Shown in pieces: positions 9,431-16,746 of a stretch of 64,000 nucleotides of DNA; position 1 is the first letter of the stretch; each line of letters begins with the position of its first letter. The position numbers and the translations under genes were made by a program. This stretch comes from Frankia sp. AiPa1 (GTDB lineage: Bacteria; Actinomycetota; Actinomycetes; Frankiales; Frankiaceae), in the NCBI RefSeq assembly GCF_023243075.1, contig NZ_JALKFZ020000184.1, positions 1 through 64,000 on the forward strand, written 5' to 3'. Under the pieces are notes generated by a model, which was not told where the DNA came from, searched no databases, and worked only from the letters and a program-made list of their open reading frames with translations.

Positions 9431-10129
9431 ATGACACTGGGACTGTCGGTCTTCCTGGTCGCGGTGGGCGCCACCCTGCGCTACGCCCTCACCTGGCACC
9501 CAGCCGGCATCGATCTTCAGGTTCTCGGCCTGATCCTCATGGTCGCCGGCATCGCCACCTGCGTCATCTGCGTGCTGCGCGCGGTGTTGCGGGCACCGGT
9601 CGGTGAGGGCCCGCTCCTGTCCACCGTTCCGCTTCTCGACCGGCAGGCCCGGGAGCACCGCGATGGGGCGCTCGGCGAGGAGCCTCGGGCGACCATCCCC
9701 AGTCCACTGCCCCATCCCTACCGCGTGCGGGGACCGTCACCGCTCTGCGAGCTCCCCGCGCCGACCGAGCCGACGGCGCCCAGCAGCGGCGCGGGCGCCA
9801 CCGGCGCCGACACCGACGCCGTGGACCTGGACGCCGTGACGGTCGTCGCCGCAGCCGCGGACATTCCGGCCACGCCCGCCACCGTCGCGGGCGCCGGGCT
9901 CACCGATTCGGGGTGCACCGATACCGGATGCACCGACGATGGATACACCGACGGTGGATTCGCCGACACGGCATTCGTCGACACGGCATTCGTCGATGCC
10001 CGGTTCACCGACGCTGGATTCGCCGACACCGCGCTGTGCGAGGACGAGCTCGCCGACGACGAACGTCCGACACAGCCCGGCGCCGCCGGGCCGGTCTGGC
10101 CGAGCAGCCGACACCGCCAGCCCAGCTGA
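9431..10129 (+). CDS. DUF6458-like small membrane protein with pentameric-repeat tail
   Basis: 232 residues from ATG 9431. Residues 1-55 hold two hydrophobic segments (FLVAVGATLRYAL and LGLILMVAGIATCVICVL), an arrangement like actinobacterial DUF6458 proteins. The rest is cytoplasmic-looking and low in complexity. Residues ~157-200 hold about nine consecutive five-residue units of the type F-x-D-x-x (FADTA, FVDTA, FVDAR, FTDAG), preceded by CTDTG/CTDDG variants. The phase is not that of canonical pentapeptide-repeat proteins, where Asp/Asn directly precedes the central Phe/Leu. Function is unknown. It is convergent with the giant LuxR gene, 33 bp away. Confidence 0.75.
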   Translation: MTLGLSVFLVAVGATLRYALTWHPAGIDLQVLGLILMVAGIATCVICVLRAVLRAPVGEGPLLSTVPLLDRQAREHRDGALGEEPRATIPSPLPHPYRVRGPSPLCELPAPTEPTAPSSGAGATGADTDAVDLDAVTVVAAAADIPATPATVAGAGLTDSGCTDTGCTDDGYTDGGFADTAFVDTAFVDARFTDAGFADTALCEDELADDERPTQPGAAGPVWPSSRHRQPS

Positions 10130-10162
10130 CCGGGCCACCACCGACCGGGGGCGTCAACCGGG

Positions 10163-13100
10163 TCACAGCAGATGCAGCTCGCGCGCACGATGGACGGCGT
10201 CCCGGCGGCGCGGGACATCGAGCTTGCGATAAATGCTTTTCAGGTGCGTCTTCACCGTGTTCACCGAGACGTAGAGTTCCCCCGCGATCTCGGCGGTGGT
10301 CAGCATCGTCGGGAGGTAGCTGAGCACCGCCAGCTCGCGATCGCTGAGCCGGCCGCCCGCCGCAGGAGCCCTGCCCCGGCGGCGGGCGGCCGGATCACCG
10401 GCTCCGCGGGTGACGGGCCCTGCCGCCGGGGCGGCACTCCCCGCCGGACGCCGTAGGACGGCGGAATCCGGCCCGGCCTGGATCCCCGGCCCGGCCTGGA
10501 TCCCCGGCCCGGCGACGGTGTCGGGATCCGCGGGTTTCCTCGGGACGGCGGGCATGCGGGTGCCCGGCCCGACTCCCGGCCCGTCGGCAGGACGAGGCCC
10601 GGGACCGGGCAGGCCGACGGGCGCACCGGGCCCAACGGGCCCAGACGGGGCGAGTAGCTGCACGATTGCGGCGTGCCGCGGCCCACCCGGCTCGCTCGGG
10701 GGCACGGCTCGCGTCCCACCTCTCGTCCCGAGGCCCGGCATGCCTCTCGGCGCCGGCTCGCCGCGTTGCCCGGTCCCCGGGTGCGGCCGGGGTGACGCCG
10801 GCCGTCCGGTCGCCGGGACCTGGGGATGCACCGCAGGCCCGGCGGTGCGCGCCGGGCCGTCCGGGCGGTACGCCCCCGGCCGGCCGTCCGGACGTGGCGG
10901 CATGTTCGCCCCTGGCGGCACGTTCGCCGGCCGCGCGGGATCGGCCCGGCCCGGCCCGGCCCGGTCGGCCAGGGAGCGGGCAGCCGCGGACCCGACGCCC
11001 GGTTCACGCGCTGCCGCCGTCCGCAGTTCGCCGACGAATCGGGGATGCACGGCGAACAGCCCGGGGTGCGCGTCCAGCAGCGCGGTCAGCTCCTCCCCGA
11101 GCTCGAGGAACGGTCCGGCGAAGCCCTCGTCCTCGGCGAGGGCGAGGCCCCGAGAGAGCAGCTCGGTTGCCCGGGCGTGGTCTCCCCGTCGTAGCGCCAC
11201 GACTGCGGCCAGCGCGCAGGCCGCCACGACCGGCCCACCGCCCCCACCGCCGCGCAGCAGCGCCGACACTGCCTGATCCGCCGCGGCCAGATCCGCACAG
11301 GCGAGATCGACGCGGACGCGGGCCAGCGTCAGAACCGGGTCGGTCCGACGCGACTCGACTGACCGTTCGAGCACCTGCCGGGCGGCCTGCGCGTTACCGG
11401 TGGCCAACAGCAGATCGGCTTCGATGGCGCACCACAGCGACTCGACCAGCGGCGGACCGCTCGGGCGGCCCCGTCCGCCGAGCAGGCGGCGGGCGGCCCG
11501 CACATCGTCGGGATGTCCGAGCCAGTGCAGCAGCCGAGCCTGCCAGATGGTGACCAGGTCAATGACTGCGCAGGGATGCGCACTGCCACAGCCGGCCCGG
11601 GCGGCCCGCAGATGCCAGGCCGCCCGCTCCCGGTCAGCCCGGCCGAGCGCAACCACCACCAATGCGAGCCGGGCCTCGACGACCCCCGCGGCTGCCCCGG
11701 CTGACCGGGACCCCACCAGGTCGCCCGCCGCCGCGCCGGCCGTGGTCAGCCCCACCGCGCCGGGCGCCATCGCGGCGGGCATCGGCGCAGCTGGCATGGG
11801 TGCGGGGGGCACAGGCGCGGCGGGCACGGTCGGGGCTGGGACATCCGCGGCGCAGGCAGCCGTGGCGGACCCAGGCGTACCAGGCGAATCCCGACCGCCC
11901 GTCCAGGCGAGCACCTCGAACGCACGCGCCTCGGCCAGGCGAAGGCGTCCGCGCAGCGCCAGGGCGAGCGCCAGCGCGCCGGCGGCGGACATCCCGACCG
12001 CCGCGGACCCGGCCTGCCGAGCCGCGTCGAGTGCCGCGGACAGCAGGTCGATCGCGGGTTCGGGCCGGCCGAGCCACAGCTCCGCCCGTCCACGCCCACA
12101 CCGGGCCAGGGCGACGACGAGCTCGTCGCTGACCCTCGGGCCGGGCGGGCGTGCCGCCCTTGCCAGAGCACTGTGCATCGATCGGACCGCGTCGGCACCA
12201 TCGTCCGCCGAGCCAGTCGCCCCAGGAGCGCAGGGCGCCTCCCGCCCATCCGCTGCCAGCCTCAGCCCCTGGTCCAGGCGAAGCAGTCGGCGAGCCAGAC
12301 CGTGCATCTCCTGGGCCGCTCCACACAGCTCGGCCCGGCTCAGATCGATCAGATCGGCCTGGACACCAAGCCAGCGCCGCCGCGTCACCGGGGCGGCGGC
12401 GATCGCTTCCCGGGCGATCCGCAGGGCCACGTGCGCCTGGTCCGCCCGCCCACGACGCAGCTGCCTCACCGCGACGACAAGTGCCCACTCAGGGCAGTGC
12501 GCGGCGGGTGCCACCGGCATTGCCGCCAGGGTGGCGTCGAGTACGTGGGTCGGGCCGAGCAGCGCTCCCACGATGCCGACCTGGTCCGGCCCGACCTGGT
12601 CCGGCGGCCCGGACCAGGTCGGCGGCTCGATCCGATCTGACGGCCCGGCTCCGTCCAGCAGCAGGCAGGCGGCGTACCACCAGTCGCCGGCCTGCGCGGC
12701 ATGCCGCATCGCGTCGATGGGCCGGCGCTGCGTCGCGAACCACAGCGCCGCGCGCAGATGCAGTTCGTCGACGTCCTCGGTGCGGTCGCGGACGAGGTCC
12801 GCCCGCAGTACAGCGGCAAGCAGCCGGTGGTAGCGGTACCACGGGCCGCCGGCGAGCTCGACGACGAAACCGTCCCGCTCGGCAAGGTCCGCGAGGGTGC
12901 CCGTCCCAGGCGGGTGTTCGGCGACCACGGCATCGGCGAGCGGACCGGTGACCTCGTCGAGCAGGCTGGTCCGGAGCAGGAAACGGCGCACCGCGGGTGG
13001 GTGCCGGGCGAGCACCTCCGCCCGCAGGAAGTCGGCGATCTCAGGCGCCTGGGTGAGCACGGCCTGCGACACCGCCGAGGCCTCCCGCGGGTCGGGTGCT

Positions 13101-14023
13101 CTGCCCCCCTCGGACGGTTTCTGCCCGTCGGATGGCTTCCGTTGTTCTTCCCGCGTTCCCTGTCCCGCCCGCGCCCTGTGCCCGGCGGCCACCAGGCGCA
13201 GTCCCGCCGGCCATCCCTCGGTCGCATGCACGAGGTCCGCGACCGACGCGGAAGGCCCACCTGCCGCGTGCAGGTGCAGCAGCTCGGCGGCCTCTCCCTC
13301 GGAGAAGGCGAGATCCTGCCGGCCGAACTCGGTCACCCGGCCCTCGGCCCGCAGCCGGTGCATCGCCATGGTGATCGATCGCCCGGCCGCCACCACTCGC
13401 ACTCCGTCTCCCGCGTGCTGCAGGAGCAGCTCGAGCCCGTCGAGGTCGGCGCGCCGTCGCACCAGGTGGACGTCGTCGAGCACGATCACCACCGGCTTCG
13501 TCCGGGCGGCGAGCTGGTTGGCCAGCGGCCGGTATCCCCCCTCGCCAAGCGGCTGGACTGCCGGAAACCGGGCTTCCGGAGGCTCGGCTTCCGGGGGCTG
13601 GACTTCCGGAAAAATGCCAACGAGGCGAAGCCCGTGCACGAGCTGGGGCCACAGCGGTATGCCCGGCTCACCCGCGGACGACGGTCGCGTCGCCGGATCG
13701 AGGCGGATCCACACCAGGGGCGGGCGGCTGGTCCGGCCGACCGACCAGGAGGCGAGCAGGGTGGTCTTGCCCCATCCCGCCGGGGCGAGCAGGACGGTGA
13801 GCGGCCGGGCCAGCGCCGCGTCAAGATCTGCCCGTAGCCGGGGCCGGTCGACGAACCCGGACGGAGCGGAGGGGACGACGAAGTTGCCATGAACGAGCGG
13901 CAGGTCGCCACGCGCGGTCGTGCCGAGCCACTCGTCGGTGCCGGGTGGGTCAGTCGGAGCGACCGCGGGCAGGGCGGGACGGGACGGGACGGGACCGGAT
14001 GTCGGTGACTGTTCGTCGAGCAT
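10163..14023 (-). CDS. Large LuxR (LAL/MalT-type) ATPase transcriptional regulator
   Basis: About 1,286 residues from ATG 14023; an in-frame TTG at 14044 would add seven. Near residues 80-88 is a Walker A motif (APAGWGKTTLL), and the Walker B-like VVIVLDDVH is about 110 residues later. A long helical TPR-like middle follows. A Pro/Gly-rich linker of about 180 residues contains PGIQAGPGIQAG. The C-terminus is a LuxR helix-turn-helix (LSDRELAVLSYLPTMLTTAEI, NTVKTHLKSIYRKL). Members of this class bind ATP and an inducer and activate nearby pathway genes. It is the second LuxR regulator on the PKS side. Internal repeats (EVQPPEAEPPEARF, PAAPMPAAM) suggest slippage-driven expansion. Confidence 0.9.
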   Translation of the reverse strand: MLDEQSPTSGPVPSRPALPAVAPTDPPGTDEWLGTTARGDLPLVHGNFVVPSAPSGFVDRPRLRADLDAALARPLTVLLAPAGWGKTTLLASWSVGRTSRPPLVWIRLDPATRPSSAGEPGIPLWPQLVHGLRLVGIFPEVQPPEAEPPEARFPAVQPLGEGGYRPLANQLAARTKPVVIVLDDVHLVRRRADLDGLELLLQHAGDGVRVVAAGRSITMAMHRLRAEGRVTEFGRQDLAFSEGEAAELLHLHAAGGPSASVADLVHATEGWPAGLRLVAAGHRARAGQGTREEQRKPSDGQKPSEGGRAPDPREASAVSQAVLTQAPEIADFLRAEVLARHPPAVRRFLLRTSLLDEVTGPLADAVVAEHPPGTGTLADLAERDGFVVELAGGPWYRYHRLLAAVLRADLVRDRTEDVDELHLRAALWFATQRRPIDAMRHAAQAGDWWYAACLLLDGAGPSDRIEPPTWSGPPDQVGPDQVGIVGALLGPTHVLDATLAAMPVAPAAHCPEWALVVAVRQLRRGRADQAHVALRIAREAIAAAPVTRRRWLGVQADLIDLSRAELCGAAQEMHGLARRLLRLDQGLRLAADGREAPCAPGATGSADDGADAVRSMHSALARAARPPGPRVSDELVVALARCGRGRAELWLGRPEPAIDLLSAALDAARQAGSAAVGMSAAGALALALALRGRLRLAEARAFEVLAWTGGRDSPGTPGSATAACAADVPAPTVPAAPVPPAPMPAAPMPAAMAPGAVGLTTAGAAAGDLVGSRSAGAAAGVVEARLALVVVALGRADRERAAWHLRAARAGCGSAHPCAVIDLVTIWQARLLHWLGHPDDVRAARRLLGGRGRPSGPPLVESLWCAIEADLLLATGNAQAARQVLERSVESRRTDPVLTLARVRVDLACADLAAADQAVSALLRGGGGGGPVVAACALAAVVALRRGDHARATELLSRGLALAEDEGFAGPFLELGEELTALLDAHPGLFAVHPRFVGELRTAAAREPGVGSAAARSLADRAGPGRADPARPANVPPGANMPPRPDGRPGAYRPDGPARTAGPAVHPQVPATGRPASPRPHPGTGQRGEPAPRGMPGLGTRGGTRAVPPSEPGGPRHAAIVQLLAPSGPVGPGAPVGLPGPGPRPADGPGVGPGTRMPAVPRKPADPDTVAGPGIQAGPGIQAGPDSAVLRRPAGSAAPAAGPVTRGAGDPAARRRGRAPAAGGRLSDRELAVLSYLPTMLTTAEIAGELYVSVNTVKTHLKSIYRKLDVPRRRDAVHRARELHLL

Positions 14024-14192
14024 TCCACACCACCCCCACGGCAACCTTGCCCTGGGTAGTGGTACAGCTACTTAGGCGAAGGGGCAACCCGTGTCGGCCC
14101 GCGGCCGCCGCACCTGCCGGCCGTCACCGGAGCAACGCGGGCGCCGCGGGACGAGCACCCCATCGACACGTCAACCAGCGAAACTGGCCCGG

Positions 14193-14247
14193 CCGAACCA
14201 GACGGCCGAGCCAGGCGGCCCGAACCAGGCGGCCCGAACTAGGCGGC
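14193..14247. repeat. Four 13-14 bp tandem copies crossing the DUF4193 stop codon
   Basis: Units of the type CCGAACCAGGCGGC lie at 14193-14205, 14206-14219, 14220-14233 and 14234-14247. The last copy contains the TAG stop of the DUF4193 gene on the minus strand; the other copies have TGG there. The array therefore looks like tandem copies of the gene's 3' end. Confidence 0.8.
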
Positions 14248-14538
14248 GCAGTCCGAGCAGACCACCCGCCGCGGGTCCGCGAGCTGGCTACGGTGCTGTA
14301 CGAGAAAGCACCGGGTGCAGGTGAACTCGTCGGCCTGCCGCGGCAGGACCCGCAGGGACAACTCGTCGTCACGCAGCTCGGCATCCGGCAGGTCGAGCTC
14401 GGACTCGAGGGCGTCCATGTCGTCCCCGAGATCCGCTGCCGCGCCCGCCCGCTGCGCCTTAAGTGTCTCCAGACTCTGTTCCTGGAGTTCGTCATCCTCC
14501 ACGTCCGCGCTTCGCCGAGCGTCGAAGTCCCGCGCCAT
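14239..14538 (-). CDS. DUF4193 family protein
   Basis: 99 residues from ATG 14538, chosen because GGGAAGGGAAG lies just upstream and the protein then begins MARDFDARR, the usual DUF4193 start. An acidic middle (DDMDALESELDLPD) precedes two Cys pairs, CTRC and CSDC, that could form a zinc ribbon. The family is widespread in Actinobacteria, about 100 residues long and of unknown function. A start at 14619 would add 27 residues not typical of the family. Confidence 0.88.
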   Translation of the reverse strand: MARDFDARRSADVEDDELQEQSLETLKAQRAGAAADLGDDMDALESELDLPDAELRDDELSLRVLPRQADEFTCTRCFLVQHRSQLADPRRVVCSDCAA

Positions 14539-15002
14539 GCGTCTGCTTCCCTTCCCTTTCTGTTCTGTGTCATCGCACGCCCACTGGCCATACCCATGGG
14601 GACCAGAACCACCGGACACGAGGAGCCCATCTACCCGACACCCGAAGACGTCGGCTGACTACCGTAAGCAGCTAACCCAGAGATGGGAGATGCCGGATCT
14701 TATGTCCGCATTCCCGGTGCCTCCGCCACATCCAAGGGTCCCGGCCGGAACGCGGATCTCCAAAGCCGAGCGAAGGATACGGGTCGCAACCGCGTCAGGC
14801 CAGACAGGGGGCCAGCCGGCGCGGTGTCTGTCCCACCACATTCACGACTGGACGCCACGGCCCGGGCGGCGTACTCGTATGCCGATCGATGCGGCACCGT
14901 ACACCATTGCGGCGCAGGGGTGGTGGCGGGTGGTCGCGCCCGTGTGCGCCGCGGGGTGTCCTCGTCGCTCAGGCCCGCTCTCAGGCCCGCTCTCCGGCCC
15001 GC
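14539..15002. other. Intergenic region between DUF4193 and GroES-like gene
   Basis: No gene is recognised in these ~460 bases. It must carry the DUF4193 promoter on the minus strand and the 3' region of the GroES-like gene. A 12-bp tandem array occupies its right end. Confidence 0.5.
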
Positions 15003-15005
15003 TCA
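14970..15005. repeat. Three 12-bp tandem copies crossing the GroES-like stop codon
   Basis: CAGGCCCGCTCT occurs at 14970-14981 and 14982-14993, and CCGGCCCGCTCA at 14994-15005. The last copy contains the minus-strand TGA of the GroES-like gene. This parallels the array at the DUF4193 stop. Confidence 0.75.
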
Positions 15006-15386
15006 GAGGTACAGGCCGGTAAGCCCGTCATCGAGCCGCTGGGCGGCCACCGCATGCACATCCCGCTCGCGCAGCAGAACATAGGTGGCCGAGTGCAGCT
15101 CGACCTCGGCCCGCTCCTCGGGGTCGTACAACACCCGGTCACCCACCTGGATGGTGCGCACCGCCGTGCCCGCGGCAACGACGTCGGCCCAGGCCAGGCG
15201 TTTACCCATCTGCGCTGTTGCCGGAATGACGATGCCGGCCTTGGACCGCCGGTCCGCCGCGTCCTCCTTGGGCTGTACCAGCACGCGGTCGTGCAGAAGC
15301 CTGATCGGCAGTCCGCCGGCCTGGGTGACACTCGCCGGGGTGTCCACCCCGGCCGACCCGCGGGCCCCGTTGACTTCGCCGGACAC
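15003..15386 (-). CDS. GroES (Cpn10)-family co-chaperonin-like protein
   Basis: About 127 residues from GTG 15386. The core matches the GroES fold: RLLHDRVLVQPKE, then GIVIPATAQMGKRLAWADVV, VGDRVLYDPEERAEVEL and YVLLRERDVHAV, ending in TGLYL. This is the second, GroEL-unlinked GroES-like family common in high-GC actinobacteria, with a shorter mobile loop than true GroES. No groEL lies nearby and no CIRCE element was seen, so a canonical role with GroEL is unproven. The start is uncertain because in-frame GTG codons upstream lack a clear ribosome site. Confidence 0.82.
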   Translation of the reverse strand: MSGEVNGARGSAGVDTPASVTQAGGLPIRLLHDRVLVQPKEDAADRRSKAGIVIPATAQMGKRLAWADVVAAGTAVRTIQVGDRVLYDPEERAEVELHSATYVLLRERDVHAVAAQRLDDGLTGLYL

Positions 15387-15855
15387 AACGCTCACAGGTC
15401 TGGACACTACCCGCCCGCGAAGGAACCGATGCGGCCCCCCCGCACACCAGCGGGACACAGATTCGGCGTCTCCGGCGCCTCTGCCACCATTCCTTCCCGC
15501 TCCAGCCCGCCGTTCCCGCTCCTGACCAGGCTCGGCTCCGCTCCCGGCGGCCACCGGATCCCGGCCCGCCTTCGGCCCGCTCCCGCACGGTGACCGCACC
15601 GACAGCAGATGGCCGCATCGAGGACGCCTGATGCGGGCAGAACGCCGGTCGACACCGTTTCGACGTATGACCGCAATCAGCGCAGAGAGCGCTCAACCCT
15701 CCCAGAGACGGAATGGTCTCCCAACGGGGTATAAGCTGCCGCCCATCGCCGCCCGGGCTGGCGCTGACGGGCGGCGTGCCGTGGCACCTCTGGATCGTCC
15801 GTTGGCGCCCTCCGAAACTGTCGGCCCGTAACGAACCTCAGGATGGGGCACCACC
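15387..15855. other. Intergenic region upstream of two divergent genes
   Basis: About 470 bases with no recognised gene. It should hold the promoters for the GroES-like gene and for the rightward hypothetical gene. AGCGC/GCGCT near 15677 is a small hairpin. No HrcA CIRCE box (TTAGCACTC-type) was found. Confidence 0.45.
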
Positions 15856-16515
15856 ATGGCATTGCGCATCAGTGTCGACCTCGACGGTCTGCGCTGGGCC
15901 GATCTGTTCCGGTTCGTCGATCTCGCCCGGAACGGCGGGATCGGCGCGGAGGATCAGGTCGACGTCATCACCTACGGCAGCGATCCGATGTCGGTGAGCC
16001 TCTCCGCCCGCATCTACCCGGCAACCGAGGGTTTCCTGTCGACCGAGCAGGCGGACACCTCCGGTGACAGCATGCACGGCGCCCCGCTGTCGATCGCACC
16101 CGGCGCGAACGGTTCCAGCGGCTACGGATACGAGGCGAACGGCACCGAGCGGCCCGCGTCCCCGAACGGAGCCCACTACCCGGCGTTCGACAACAGCCAG
16201 GACCGATCGGCCGCGCCGGCCGCCCCGGCCATGCCGCCCTACGGGCCGGGCTACGACGCCGCCGGGGACCGCGGCGCGCCGCCGGCCGGCACCCACTACC
16301 CCGCCTTCGACGGCCAGCCGGACCGGATGCCGCCGGCGAACGGCGCCGGCCAGTTCGCGGGTTTCGAGTCCTTCGACCGCCAGGCGCCCGGAGAGAAGCC
16401 CGGAGGTGCCCCCGGTCAGGTAGAAAGTCCCTACATTGAGGAGTTTGCCCGGCTTCAGGAGGGTCTGATGCGTCAGGTGCGCCGCACCGACGAGGTCCGG
16501 CCAGACCGCTCCTGA
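15856..16515 (+). CDS. Hypothetical protein with HYPAFD repeats
   Basis: 219 residues from ATG 15856, with AGGATGGGG upstream. Residues 1-60 are folded-looking (LRISVDLDGLRWADLFRFVDLA) and resemble no family I can name. Residues 65-190 are Gly/Pro/Ala/Asn-rich and contain two copies of HYPAFD about 40 residues apart. The last 30 residues form a predicted helix (SPYIEEFARLQEGLMRQVRR). A folded head, disordered middle and short helical tail suggest a scaffold or adaptor. It is followed after 230 bp by a similarly built protein on the same strand. Confidence 0.7.
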   Translation: MALRISVDLDGLRWADLFRFVDLARNGGIGAEDQVDVITYGSDPMSVSLSARIYPATEGFLSTEQADTSGDSMHGAPLSIAPGANGSSGYGYEANGTERPASPNGAHYPAFDNSQDRSAAPAAPAMPPYGPGYDAAGDRGAPPAGTHYPAFDGQPDRMPPANGAGQFAGFESFDRQAPGEKPGGAPGQVESPYIEEFARLQEGLMRQVRRTDEVRPDRS

Positions 16516-16746
16516 TCAGCGGCGGACCACAACGCCAGGAATGCCGACGAAACCGGGCCGGCGCGTGCGGGCGGCGGGCATCACGCGGACCAGGGATCCC
16601 CGCACCCCTTCGACGGTCACGACAAGTAATCTCGACAAGACCGTCAGCACCGGCTTTCACTGGTTTTCGGACGCAGAACGTAAGGCACCCGTAACAACAC
16701 CCTCTTTCGTTCTACACCGTTCGCGCCTTGTCGGCCGCTATGGTGC

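Noticed and set aside
9900-10090. Canonical pentapeptide-repeat protein
   Set aside because: Asp lies two residues after the Phe instead of directly before it, so the repeat phase does not fit the right-handed helix rule.
15387-15855. CIRCE element for the GroES-like gene
   Set aside because: No TTAGCACTC/GAGTGCTAA-type dyad was found.
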